Notes under the pieces: model-generated | What the model was told of the DNA's origin: nothing | The model's database searches: none | The model's input: only the letters and a program-made list of their open reading frames with translations | In this document: positions 55,904 through 64,000 of the stretch, piece after piece | Position numbering within the stretch: the stretch's first letter is position 1 | Layout of the letters: the number at the start of each line of letters is the position of its first letter | Position numbers and translations under genes: made by a program | DNA from: Bacteroidota bacterium | Lineage (GTDB): Bacteria > Bacteroidota > Bacteroidia > Chitinophagales > Chitinophagaceae | Assembly: GCA_024640255.1 (NCBI GenBank) | Contig: JAHEFI010000001.1 | Span: 186,001-250,000, forward strand | DNA length: 64,000 bases | Direction of reading: 5' to 3'

Positions 55904-56764
55904 CTATTTATTGAATAAAATAAAGAATAACATACCTAATAATGACGGAAGGGCCATTAATCCATCTAAAACAAAATAAAACCAGTAATCAGATTTGGTT
56001 TGGGTGGATTTTCTAAGCGTTAGTAATAAAAAAGTATAAGTAAAAAATAATCCAAGAATTATAGCCAATGAAAATTCCAAATAAACAAGTGCACTACTTA
56101 GTGAAACAAAAATACAACTTAGTGCAAATATGATTTTATTAAAATGTTTATTGGTATCCATTAAAATATATTTTATCTGATCTTTATCTTGGTCTCTGAA
56201 ATCAAACAATAAACAAATCACATATAAGAAAGTAAAATTCGCTAATAGATAAATAATTATTTCTAGATTCCATTGTATGCCACTTAATAAAATAGGCACA
56301 ATATTGGTAACATAAATCCATACAGCAGCTAAATAGAAAGTCTTTGCTAAGGCTTTACCCTCAAGGTTTTTAAGGGCCTTGATAGGAAATTTTGGAGCGG
56401 AATAAATTAAAGTTGCTACAATTGCGGGAAGTACATAAATAATGATCTCTTGTTGCTTCCATATACAATACAAACTCGCTAAAGAAGCAATTACAAATTG
56501 AACAAACAATAATTTTCTATTGTTGATGGTGTATATATTTCTAAACTGATTAAGTTCAATAGAAAGATTTTCTTTTTTTATTTCTGTAAAATACCAATGC
56601 AAACAATAACTAGATAATGTAGCAAAAAAAACAAATAGAAAATAATTTGAATGAAGATCTAAGTCCAATAAATTATTTGCACCATAACTCATAATGGTAG
56701 CAATAGCACTTATAAATAAATTACTACAAATTACATAGTGCACAAATGATCTCCATTGTATCAA
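55904..56764 (-). CDS. UbiA-like prenyltransferase-family membrane protein
   Basis: The 286-residue protein has about eight membrane spans. LFDFRDQDKDQIKY (near 190) matches the second Asp-rich motif of UbiA prenyltransferases; the first motif is not clearly conserved. UbiA enzymes join isoprenyl diphosphates to aromatic or other acceptors, for example in quinone or heme synthesis. With one motif missing, catalytic activity is uncertain, and many Bacteroidota carry such diverged copies. It starts 12 bp after the DUF421 gene. Confidence 0.65.
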   Translation of the reverse strand: MIQWRSFVHYVICSNLFISAIATIMSYGANNLLDLDLHSNYFLFVFFATLSSYCLHWYFTEIKKENLSIELNQFRNIYTINNRKLLFVQFVIASLASLYCIWKQQEIIIYVLPAIVATLIYSAPKFPIKALKNLEGKALAKTFYLAAVWIYVTNIVPILLSGIQWNLEIIIYLLANFTFLYVICLLFDFRDQDKDQIKYILMDTNKHFNKIIFALSCIFVSLSSALVYLEFSLAIILGLFFTYTFLLLTLRKSTQTKSDYWFYFVLDGLMALPSLLGMLFFILFNK

Positions 56765-56776
56765 AATCTATCTAAA

Positions 56777-57343
56777 TTAGTTCTGATTTAATCTTCCTTT
56801 GAATTTGTGTTTTCTTGGATGAGACACCATGGATCTTTTTACAAAGTCCTCACTGATCACACTAATATTGCCATCCACTTCCAACATGGCCAAATCCACA
56901 TGCTGAATATCTCTTGATCCGTGTTCTCTCACAGCAGCTTCCAATTCTTCCATACTAATCTCAGACTTTTTACAATTCTCCACATTGGGAACTCCTTTAT
57001 AAATAAGCACCATGGCCTCCCCTTGAATTAGTTTGCTCGCCCCTTTATTCTTGTAAAGGATTCTTTTTAGGGTATAATTGGCTGCAAAAAGGGAAATAGC
57101 CGCTATCAAACCACCCTCCAGGCTATTGTCTGGACCTACCATTGCATTTTGTACTGCATTGCTAATCAATAAGATAAACACTAAATCAATCACCGAAAGC
57201 TGTGCTAATTCTTTCTTTCCAAAGACCCTGATGGCCAAAATGATAAAGCAATAAACTGCCAGGGCCCTTAAAACGATATTCAAATAACCTGTCTGGAATA
57301 TACCTAGGTCTAATTTTAGGATAAAAATGTAAGAGAGGAACAT
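56777..57343 (-). CDS. DUF421/YetF-family membrane protein
   Basis: The 188-residue protein has three N-terminal membrane spans with VLRALAVYCFIILAIRVFGK and the conserved QLSVIDLVFILLISNAVQNAM, followed by a cytoplasmic domain with VYKGVPN-like and SMEELEAAVREHG segments. This is the YetF/DUF421 family, whose members are poorly characterised. It is the first gene of a pair with the UbiA-like gene. The region upstream is shared with the SusC gene. Confidence 0.88.
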   Translation of the reverse strand: MFLSYIFILKLDLGIFQTGYLNIVLRALAVYCFIILAIRVFGKKELAQLSVIDLVFILLISNAVQNAMVGPDNSLEGGLIAAISLFAANYTLKRILYKNKGASKLIQGEAMVLIYKGVPNVENCKKSEISMEELEAAVREHGSRDIQHVDLAMLEVDGNISVISEDFVKRSMVSHPRKHKFKGRLNQN

Positions 57344-57411
57344 AAGTAAATATTATGAAGAGCAATTTACAAGATTTCTGTTGAAAAGGCAGGAATTATT
57401 TGCGTTTGTAA

Positions 57412-57448
57412 ATTTCATAAATAATTGAAATACAATAATTTATGAAAT
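57412..57448. promoter_or_regulatory. Perfect 11-bp dyad upstream of susC
   Basis: ATTTCATAAAT (57412-57422) is the exact inverse of ATTTATGAAAT (57438-57448), with a 15-bp spacer. It lies about 115 bp before the susC -7 element, a plausible place for an activator or for control of the divergent DUF421 gene. Confidence 0.4.
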
Positions 57449-57563
57449 ATGAAACTCAATAAAATGACATATGTTACTATATAATAATGTATCGAAAGAG
57501 GGAAATGTTAAGGAAATACTAAAAAAAATGCTCCTTTCTAGGCCCGGATAGCCAATTTTCGAA

Positions 57564-57571
57564 TATATTTG
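57564..57571 (+). promoter_or_regulatory. -7 element of the susC/susD operon
   Basis: TATATTTG is a perfect TAnnTTTG match and sets a leader of about 90 nt before susC. No good -33 element is found 19-21 bp upstream, as expected if an activator or alternative sigma factor is needed. Confidence 0.45.
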
Positions 57572-57580
57572 ACATCTCGA

Positions 57581-57637
57581 AAGCTTGTAATAAATGCTAC
57601 TTTATAGTATCAGATTACAAGTTTTTTAGTTTACAAG
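57581..57637 (+). promoter_or_regulatory. Attenuator-like leader hairpin before susC with an alternative pairing arm
   Basis: The left arm 57581-57591 (AAGCTTGTAAT) pairs with 57614-57624 (ATTACAAGTTT) over 11 bases including one G-T wobble, an inner hairpin TACT-TTAT-AGTA fits inside, and a T tract runs to 57627: the form of a terminator. A second copy of the right arm, TTACAAG, lies at 57631-57637 and could pair with the same left arm instead, breaking the terminator. The structure sits about 30-85 nt before the susC start codon. Confidence 0.5.
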
Positions 57638-57666
57638 TAAAAAATATAATTACAAAACAACAAAAC

Positions 57667-60600
57667 ATGAGTAAAAAAATCCTTGTGAGTGTTTGTGCTT
57701 TTTTAATGACCATTATGGTCGGCTTTTCACAAACAGTTACAGTAACCGGAAAGGTTATTGACGAGAAAAACGCCCCTGTTGCCGGTGCAAGTGTACTTGA
57801 CAAAGGCTCTAAGAAAGGTGTTAGTGCGGGTACTGATGGTACTTTTAGCATTTCAGTTAAAAAAGGTTCAACATTAGTAGTATCTGCTCTTGGCTATGAA
57901 AGCAAAGAAGTAGCTGCATTAAATAATGTTACCGTTCAATTAGTTTCTGACGTGAAAGCGTTAGCAGATGTAGTTGTAACTGGTGTGGGCGCTGCAACTT
58001 CTAAGAAGAAATTAGGTGTGGCTGTTGAATCTGTGAACTTGGCAAACCAAGTAAAAGTTTCTACTGGTGATGTTGGACAACAATTAGTTGGTCAAGTTGC
58101 TGGTGCGCAAATTTCTAGTACTAACGGTACTCCAGGTCGTCCTTTACAAATCTTATTACGTGGTATTAACACTGTGCAAGGTGGTACTTCACCAATGATC
58201 TTGATCGATGGTATTGAAGCTCGTGCAACAAGTTTAAACTCTATTGACGTAAACATCATTGAAAGAGTAGAGGTAGTACAAGGTGCTGCTGCAGCTTCTC
58301 TATATGGTGCGCAAGGTGCGAATGGTGTAATCCAATTATTTACTAAAAAAGGTAAACAAGGTAGAGTAAACATTGAAGTAAGTTCTTCAACTACTAGCAA
58401 TGAATTATTGAATATCGGTGGTTTAGCAAAAGCTAAATACCATGCCTTTGTTACTGACGCTGCTAATAACGTTGTAATTGTTGGTGGTAAGCCAATGACT
58501 TTGGATCCAGCAACATTAGTTTACAACGGTGACGTTCAATATAACTCTTTGGGTGTATTGGGTGTGAGTGGTGGTACTTATACAAGTATCCAAAACAAGC
58601 CTTACGATGCTAACTTAAAGTATTACGATCATTACAAGATGTTCTTACAACCAGGTTATGCTACAAATAACTCAGTAACAATTTCTGGTGCTGGTCCTAA
58701 AGTAGATTATTTATTTTCTGCTTCAAACAATAAGCAAAATTCAAACTTCATCAATAATGGTGATTTCCAAAGATCTAACTTAACATCTAAAATTGGTGTT
58801 GAATTAGCGAAGGGTTTGAAATTTACTACAACAACTCAATTGGTTTATACAAAGAATACTATGTTAGACCAAACAGGTCGTGGTATCTTCTTTAACATCA
58901 ACAACGCTCGTCCTTTTGCTAATTTTGAGCAAAAAGATTTAGACGGTAACTACGGTGCTTATTTTGGAGCTGCTGTGGGTGTTAACCATACGAATCCATT
59001 ATTCCAAACTCAATACTCTAGTTCTTTAATTGAGAAAGTGGATGTGATTCAAAACTTCAACTTAAACTATAAGTTACCTAAGTTCTTAGAATTTGATGCT
59101 AAATATGCATTGAACTATTCTAACAACAATACAACTTACAGATACGAAGATCAATCAATGAATGCAGGTTCGGTTTTACAATCTAGATATACTAGTAACT
59201 ATAACCCAAATGCTTCTCCTACCACAACTGGTGAGATTGATAACTATGTACAGAGAACAACTTTCCAAAACTTTATTGGAACAGCTACTTTCCGTACAGA
59301 CTTCCAAAAAGATTTCAATATCAATATTCCATTAAAAACTTCTACTACAGTAGCATTTGACTACCGTAAGAGTAAGTACAAGCAATTCGCTGCTTATGGA
59401 TATGATGCTCCAGGTTACTATCCTTGGAATGCTTCTCAAGCAGGTACTTATAAAGTAATCTCTGATTACGTAGAGCCATTTGTAACTTATGGTATCTTAG
59501 CTAACCAAAGATTTGATTGGTCTGATTGGGCTGGTTTCTCAGTTGGTGTAAGAAGTGACTATTCTTCTGCATTCGGTTCTGGTGCGACTGCTCAAACTTT
59601 CCCTAGAGGTGATGCATTCGTTGCAGTACATAAATTAAAGCAATTCGAAGAATTACATATTGATAATATTGTAAATGAATTCAAATTAAGAGCTGGTTAT
59701 GGTGAGGCGGGTATTCAACCAGGTGCGTTCCAACGTTTCCCTGTATTGAACGCTACTAACTTAGGTTCTAATAGCGTATTCGTTTCTCCTATCACAACTC
59801 CTAATACTAACTTATCAGTGGAATTATCAAAAGAAACTGAATATGGTGCTGATTTAGGTTTGAATTTATTAGGTGGGAAATGGTTAAGAACTGCTAACGT
59901 ATCTGCTACATTATGGAAGAGAGAAACAGTGAATGCTATTTATAGCGTTGACGCTCCTCCTTCTGCAGGTGTGGGTGGTACATTGGATAACGCGTTTGGA
60001 TTAGGTTCTCATGGATTACAAGCATCTTTAAACTTGAATGTATTTTCTGGTAAAGATTTAACATGGGATTTCATTACAAACTACTCTCAACAAACATCTG
60101 AAATTACTTATGTAAAAGGACCTCCAGTAGTTATTACTTCAGGTGCTGGTAGCGTAGGTATTACTTTAAAGCAAGGATATAAGATTGGTCAATTCTTTGG
60201 TTACAGAATGATGAAGTCATTAGACGAAATCAATCCTTTAACTGGACAAAGAATGATCCCTGTTGATCAAACAAACAACTATGAAGTTGTTCATACTAAA
60301 GTTGGTGGTGATTGGGTTGTTAACAAAACAACTAAGCAAGCAGTTGCTTTACCTGGTCAGTACAGTTTAGGTGATCCAAACCCTAAGTTCAACATGAGCT
60401 TTATCAATAACTTGAACTACAAAGGTTGGTTGACATTCAATATGCAATGGGATTGGGTAGCTGGTGCTCACTTATACAACCAAACTAAACAATGGATGTA
60501 TCGTGATGGTATCCACCATGACTATGATAATCCAGTGTTAATTGCTGGTCAAAATTTTGCTTACACTGCGTTCTATCGTAGTATGTATGCAGGTGGTGCA

Positions 60601-60876
60601 GCAAACGGAACTAAAAACTATTTCTACGAAGACGCAAGTTTCGTAAGATTAAGAAATATTTCTTTTGGTGTTGATTTAAACAAATTTGCTAAGTTGAAAG
60701 CGTTCACTCGTTTACAATTAGTATTGTCTGGACGTAACTTAGTTACTTTCACTCCGTACACTGGTATGGATCCTGAAGCGAACTATTCTACTAACTCAGC
60801 ATTTGATCGTGGTTTAGATCACAACACAATTCCTAACACTAAACAATACACTATTGGTTTGAATGTTGGATTTTAA
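57667..60876 (+). CDS. SusC/RagA-family TonB-linked outer membrane transporter
   Basis: The 1069-residue protein has a signal peptide ending at GFSQ, a carboxypeptidase-regulatory-like domain (about 22-105; VTVTGKVIDEKNAPVAGASV), a plug with ISSTNGTPGRPLQILLRG and VVQGAAAASLYGAQGANGVI, and a large barrel ending in TIGLNVGF, a terminal Phe as expected. Codon use differs from its neighbours: CGT for Arg and AAC for Asn are frequent, a sign of high expression. SusC proteins import glycans, peptides or other large nutrients with a SusD lipoprotein, which is the next gene. The substrate is unknown; no glycosidase gene is attached. Confidence 0.95.
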   Translation: MSKKILVSVCAFLMTIMVGFSQTVTVTGKVIDEKNAPVAGASVLDKGSKKGVSAGTDGTFSISVKKGSTLVVSALGYESKEVAALNNVTVQLVSDVKALADVVVTGVGAATSKKKLGVAVESVNLANQVKVSTGDVGQQLVGQVAGAQISSTNGTPGRPLQILLRGINTVQGGTSPMILIDGIEARATSLNSIDVNIIERVEVVQGAAAASLYGAQGANGVIQLFTKKGKQGRVNIEVSSSTTSNELLNIGGLAKAKYHAFVTDAANNVVIVGGKPMTLDPATLVYNGDVQYNSLGVLGVSGGTYTSIQNKPYDANLKYYDHYKMFLQPGYATNNSVTISGAGPKVDYLFSASNNKQNSNFINNGDFQRSNLTSKIGVELAKGLKFTTTTQLVYTKNTMLDQTGRGIFFNINNARPFANFEQKDLDGNYGAYFGAAVGVNHTNPLFQTQYSSSLIEKVDVIQNFNLNYKLPKFLEFDAKYALNYSNNNTTYRYEDQSMNAGSVLQSRYTSNYNPNASPTTTGEIDNYVQRTTFQNFIGTATFRTDFQKDFNINIPLKTSTTVAFDYRKSKYKQFAAYGYDAPGYYPWNASQAGTYKVISDYVEPFVTYGILANQRFDWSDWAGFSVGVRSDYSSAFGSGATAQTFPRGDAFVAVHKLKQFEELHIDNIVNEFKLRAGYGEAGIQPGAFQRFPVLNATNLGSNSVFVSPITTPNTNLSVELSKETEYGADLGLNLLGGKWLRTANVSATLWKRETVNAIYSVDAPPSAGVGGTLDNAFGLGSHGLQASLNLNVFSGKDLTWDFITNYSQQTSEITYVKGPPVVITSGAGSVGITLKQGYKIGQFFGYRMMKSLDEINPLTGQRMIPVDQTNNYEVVHTKVGGDWVVNKTTKQAVALPGQYSLGDPNPKFNMSFINNLNYKGWLTFNMQWDWVAGAHLYNQTKQWMYRDGIHHDYDNPVLIAGQNFAYTAFYRSMYAGGAANGTKNYFYEDASFVRLRNISFGVDLNKFAKLKAFTRLQLVLSGRNLVTFTPYTGMDPEANYSTNSAFDRGLDHNTIPNTKQYTIGLNVGF

Positions 60877-60901
60877 ACCTTAACTAAAAAAATTATCAGA
60901 T

Positions 60902-62542
60902 ATGAAGAATAATAAAATTTTGGTTGGGATATTAGGAGTTGCTTTAAGCTTAACGGCTTGTAAGAAAGATCTTGATATTTCTAATACCAACTTACCAACT
61001 CCATCAAGTGCTCAAAACGAGCCTGGTGTAATTTCTTTCGCACAAGGAAGTATCTATAGAAACGGTTTCTACGACTTAAAATACTCTGATGGTGTTTATG
61101 GTCGTTACTGGGCTGGTACAATGGGCTTCCAAGAGTTAATGGGTGATATCATTGGTGCTGAAGCTGCGAATGCTTACATGAACCAAATTGGTTGTCCTAA
61201 CTCTGTGACTTTAGATAACGGAACAGTTGTTCCAAACCCTGCTAGTATTAAGACACAATATGAATTATGTCGTTATGTGAACCAAAACGCGCAAGGTGTA
61301 AGTAATACTACCAACTACCAATGGTCATACATGTACAATATGATTACTGCTGCTAACTCTGTTTTAGATTTAGTGGATAAAGTAACATTTACAGGTGCTG
61401 GTGCTTCTACAAAGAAAGCAACTTTACAAGCATGGGCTTATTGGTGGAAAGGATATGCATACGGACAAATTGGTTCTATGTATTATGCTGGTATCATTCA
61501 AAATGCTACAACAGCTGCTGCAACTACCAATGGCAACTATGTAACTAAAGAAGCTATCATCAATGAATCTAATGCTAACTACGATAAATGTATCAATGCA
61601 TTAGGTGCTGCTACTTCTACTGCAGATTTCACTGCTACTTTAGGAAAATTAATTCCTACTTACTTACAAAAAGGAAAGGGTGGTGCATTATCTGTTGCTG
61701 AATGGACTCGTTCTATCAATACAATGAAAGCGCGTAACATTTTGGTGAATACTCCAAAAGCATCAATGACTGCTACTCAGTGGGCTAATATTTTAGCTTT
61801 AACTGCTAATGGTGTTAAGTCTACTGATTTAATATTTACAGCCCGTACTGATGCAAATGGTTCTTTCATTGAAACAACTGTTGCTGATAAAACTTCTCAA
61901 ACTGCTGCAACTGGTTCTACTAACACTTACAAATTAAGTGAGCGTTGGGTGCAAGAGTTCAGAGCGGGTGATAAGAGAAAAGACAATAACGTATTAACTT
62001 TAACATCAGTTGGTTTGTTTAACACTGACCGTGGAAATGCATTCAATACTCGTTATACATTAAAGAATGGTGGTAACGCTTTAGCGGGTGTAATTACTTA
62101 CTCTAATTCAACAGCTGGTGCAAATGAAATTACAATTGCAGCATCATACGAAGAGAATGAATTGATGAAAGCAGAAGCTTTGATCATGACAGGCTCTATC
62201 GATGCAGGTGTTAAATCTATTGACGCTGTAAGAACATACCAAGGTGCTGGCTTAGCAGCTATCGCTACTGGTTTATCTTTAGCTGATGCTTACGAAGAAT
62301 TAAGAGCTGAAAGAAGAATTGCTTTAGCCTTTAAAGGTTTATCTTTCTATGATGCTCGTCGTTGGGATATTATTGATCCAAGCAAAGGTCGTTCTAATGC
62401 AGTGGTTATTTCTTCTACTGGTGCAGTTAACACTAAAGCGAAGATTGTTTACGGATACTTAGACTATTGGGATGTTCCAGATAATGAGTTAGCTTATAAC
62501 CCACCATCTGCAACAGCAGTTCCAACTAAGAATCCTAAGTAA
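60902..62542 (+). CDS. SusD/RagB-family nutrient-binding outer membrane lipoprotein
   Basis: The 546-residue protein begins with a lipoprotein signal ending at LSLTAC (Cys-20). The helical SusD core is recognised by NANYDKCINALGAA, ELMKAEALIMTGSIDAGVKSID, and the C-terminal ELRAERRIALAFKGLSFYDARRW, a hallmark of the family. It forms the lid of the SusC channel and binds the nutrient. It starts 25 bp after susC and shares its unusual codon use (CGT, AAC). Confidence 0.95.
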   Translation: MKNNKILVGILGVALSLTACKKDLDISNTNLPTPSSAQNEPGVISFAQGSIYRNGFYDLKYSDGVYGRYWAGTMGFQELMGDIIGAEAANAYMNQIGCPNSVTLDNGTVVPNPASIKTQYELCRYVNQNAQGVSNTTNYQWSYMYNMITAANSVLDLVDKVTFTGAGASTKKATLQAWAYWWKGYAYGQIGSMYYAGIIQNATTAAATTNGNYVTKEAIINESNANYDKCINALGAATSTADFTATLGKLIPTYLQKGKGGALSVAEWTRSINTMKARNILVNTPKASMTATQWANILALTANGVKSTDLIFTARTDANGSFIETTVADKTSQTAATGSTNTYKLSERWVQEFRAGDKRKDNNVLTLTSVGLFNTDRGNAFNTRYTLKNGGNALAGVITYSNSTAGANEITIAASYEENELMKAEALIMTGSIDAGVKSIDAVRTYQGAGLAAIATGLSLADAYEELRAERRIALAFKGLSFYDARRWDIIDPSKGRSNAVVISSTGAVNTKAKIVYGYLDYWDVPDNELAYNPPSATAVPTKNPK

Positions 62543-62566
62543 TAGTTAAATCACTTAGAATTATAA

Positions 62567-62597
62567 AAACAAGACCCTTTTGGGTCTTGTTTTGTTT
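62567..62597 (+). terminator. Terminator of the susC/susD operon
   Basis: AAACAAGACCC (62567-62577) pairs over 11 bases with GGGTCTTGTTT (62582-62592) around TTTT, followed by an interrupted T tract. It lies 24 bp after susD. Confidence 0.88.
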
Positions 62598-62631
62598 TAG
62601 GGATCTTTATCTTTATATAAAATTCCCCTTT

Positions 62632-63339
62632 ATGAAAAAGTGTATTCTTGCAGTAGTTGTATTTTTTATTAGCACAGGCATTATACATGCACAAGCCAAT
62701 AGTGTCTCCACTACAGGCAAATGGGGTTCTCAAATATTTATAAGCGATGTCAATGGTAGAGCATTTGAAAATAAATATGCAGATGTGAGTGGCTCCGCTT
62801 ATTTGTTTCCTGATTTTAAATTTGCAAGTATTATTTTATCTGATGGCAGAAAATATTCCAATGTAAAAGCCAGATTAAATCTTGTGGAGCATGAGGTTAA
62901 TTTTATTGCTTCTAATGGAGAAGAAGGCTATATTGGAAAAGGCATGGTAAATGCTATTACCGTTATTGATACCAATAAGCAAGACATCAAAGAGTATACT
63001 TTCCAAACAGGTTTTTCTGCAATAGATAACCAAACCATTATTCATTTTTATCAGGTACTTAGTAAAGGGAAAATAGGCTTATTAAAATCCGTCAATAAAA
63101 ATATTGAGGAACACTTGAACGAGTTATCTGGAGAAAGGTCCAAAGAGTTTGCTGTTAGAGAAAACTTATATATATCTGTTGACGGTGTTTTAAAACGTGT
63201 GAAGAAAGAACCTGCTTTCTTCCTATTGGCCATGTCGGATCAAAAAGAGGCCATTAATCAGTTTATCAGCAACAATAAGCTCAATTTTAAGAGCGAAGAG
63301 CAGCTAAAAAAGTTGGTTGATTTTTACAATACATTGTAA
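62632..63339 (+). CDS. Exported hypothetical protein
   Basis: The ATG at 62632 (MKKCILAVV...) begins a signal peptide ending at GIIHAQ; the frame is open for 15 codons upstream, but these cross the susD terminator. The 235-residue protein has an N-terminal beta-rich half (WGSQIFISDVNGRAF, RKYSNVKARLNLVEHEVNF) and a C-terminal helical part rich in Lys and Glu. I do not recognise a family. Its position after the SusC/SusD terminator suggests it is a separate unit. Confidence 0.7.
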   Translation: MKKCILAVVVFFISTGIIHAQANSVSTTGKWGSQIFISDVNGRAFENKYADVSGSAYLFPDFKFASIILSDGRKYSNVKARLNLVEHEVNFIASNGEEGYIGKGMVNAITVIDTNKQDIKEYTFQTGFSAIDNQTIIHFYQVLSKGKIGLLKSVNKNIEEHLNELSGERSKEFAVRENLYISVDGVLKRVKKEPAFFLLAMSDQKEAINQFISNNKLNFKSEEQLKKLVDFYNTL

Positions 63340-63452
63340 ATCAATTATTTAGATAAAATCATTTCTTAACAATTTGGTAATATTGGGACTCTTTTAATTG
63401 TAAGTAAAGGGGGAAATTTGCTATGCATTAAAAAACCAATAAAATAAATTGT

Positions 63453-64000
63453 ATGGATTTCAATTCAATCTTTAAAGTTTTCTTACCAAAGGATCGTGTA
63501 TTTTTTCAATTGTTTGAAGAAGTAGCAGAGCATGTTTATCAAATGGGTGTGAAATTAAAAGAAATGGTAAACGAACCAGATGAAGACAAGAGAGCTAATT
63601 ATTTAGCACAAATTGAAAATCTAGAACATATCAATGACGATTTAACCCATAATATTTTCACTGAATTAGGAAGAAATTTTATTACACCTTTTGATAGAGA
63701 AGATATTCACTACTTAGCAACTTCTTTAGATGATGTGGCAGATTATATTTATGCCTCAGCTAAGAAAATTAATTTCTATAAAATTAATCCTAACGATACT
63801 GGCATTCATAAATTAACTGAATTGATTTTACAAGGCAGTTTGGAAACAAAGACGGCGGTATTGGGTTTGCGCAATATGAAAAATATTAAAGCAATGACCG
63901 ATGCTATGATTAAAGTAAATAGTATTGAAAATCAGGCAGATGATGTTTTTGATATGAGTATTGAAAAATTATTTGAACAAGAAAATGATTTCAAAGTAAT
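63453..64000 (+). CDS. DUF47/PhoU-like phosphate transport regulator (3' end beyond window)
   Basis: The first 182 residues are visible. MDFNSIFKVFLPKDRVFFQLFEE is the typical start of DUF47 proteins, followed by a three-helix bundle with paired acidic and basic residues (HINDDLTHNIFTELG, FDREDIHYLATSLDDVADY). These cytoplasmic proteins resemble PhoU and are usually encoded just before a PitA-type phosphate permease, which would lie beyond the window. They bind metals and modulate phosphate uptake. Confidence 0.9.
   Translation, partial: MDFNSIFKVFLPKDRVFFQLFEEVAEHVYQMGVKLKEMVNEPDEDKRANYLAQIENLEHINDDLTHNIFTELGRNFITPFDREDIHYLATSLDDVADYIYASAKKINFYKINPNDTGIHKLTELILQGSLETKTAVLGLRNMKNIKAMTDAMIKVNSIENQADDVFDMSIEKLFEQENDFKV

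Larger units (their letters stand above)
57344..57666. other. Intergenic region before susC: no gene, several regulatory structures
   Basis: This 323-bp stretch has no convincing frame. It holds an 11-bp dyad (57412-57448), a -7 element (57564-57571) and a leader hairpin with T tract (57581-57627), each listed separately. Confidence 0.8.

Noticed and set aside
58092-58400. 102-codon minus-strand frame inside susC
   Set aside because: It mirrors the conserved plug region of susC and has no independent signals; the codon bias of susC explains its openness.
1-64000. CRISPR array, prophage, insertion sequence or integron
   Set aside because: No regularly spaced repeats, transposase, integrase or phage structural genes were found.

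Overview
The window is chromosomal DNA from a member of the Bacteroidota, most likely the Chitinophagaceae or a close freshwater relative. This rests on the A+T-rich sequence, the SusC/SusD pair, several TonB-dependent receptors, a GLPGLI-family partner, an ECF sigma factor with a small VPxxYFxxFP-type membrane partner, promoters of the Bacteroidota type (TTTG at -33, TAnnTTTG at -7), and the near absence of Shine-Dalgarno sequences. The genome looks compact: convergent genes abut or overlap at eight places. I see no phage, insertion sequence, integron or CRISPR array.

Layout. (1) 1-6.9 kb: a Tat-exported Gfo/Idh/MocA oxidoreductase running off the left edge, an odd tRNA-Cys-like gene with its own terminator, then a four-gene plus-strand run (BNR-repeat exoprotein, cytoplasmic Gfo/Idh/MocA enzyme, rhamnose-mutarotase-like protein, TspO-like membrane protein). 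(2) 6.9-10.7 kb: a sulfur module with a TauE/SafE exporter divergent from a metallo-beta-lactamase/rhodanese protein, a DsrE-like exoprotein and a diheme TsdA-like cytochrome. (3) 10.7-22.8 kb: an S9 peptidase, a VOC protein, an EmrA-EmrB-TolC efflux operon, a NIPSNAP protein, a FucP-like sugar permease, an M20 peptidase and an ECF sigma operon. (4) 22.9-32.5 kb: mainly secreted hydrolases (M28, esterase, S41, S45 acylase), a DUF1684 protein, a half-length asparaginase and a nucleotide-sugar dehydrogenase. (5) 32.5-40.6 kb: a minus-strand set holding two adjacent ATP-grasp ligases, the second fused to a complete SET plus post-SET domain, divergent from a LuxR-type regulator; then a second S45 acylase with a Tat-exported TIM-barrel sugar isomerase. 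(6) 40.7-57.3 kb: two TonB receptors, a GLPGLI protein, a CBM48 protein, a membrane-spanning propeller protein, PEP carboxykinase, a sodium symporter, a YncE-like/phosphoesterase protein, a second DUF1080 protein, a UbiA-like protein and a DUF421 protein. (7) 57.3-64 kb: a SusC/SusD pair with a structured leader, a secreted hypothetical and the start of a DUF47 protein.

How it fits together. The organism looks like a heterotroph that degrades polymers and peptides outside the cytoplasm. Gfo/Idh/MocA enzymes, DUF1080 proteins and a TIM-barrel isomerase, several with export signals, could form a dispersed oxidative (3-keto) glycoside pathway. The sulfur module probably detoxifies sulfide or persulfide.

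The most unusual items are the ATP-grasp/ATP-grasp-SET pair; an attenuator-like leader with competing pairing arms before susC; a near-identical 17-bp dyad embedded in two separate promoters; a perfect terminator-like hairpin inside a coding sequence; and a tRNA-Cys-like gene lacking U33. All functional statements are inferred from reading the sequence. No database search was run.
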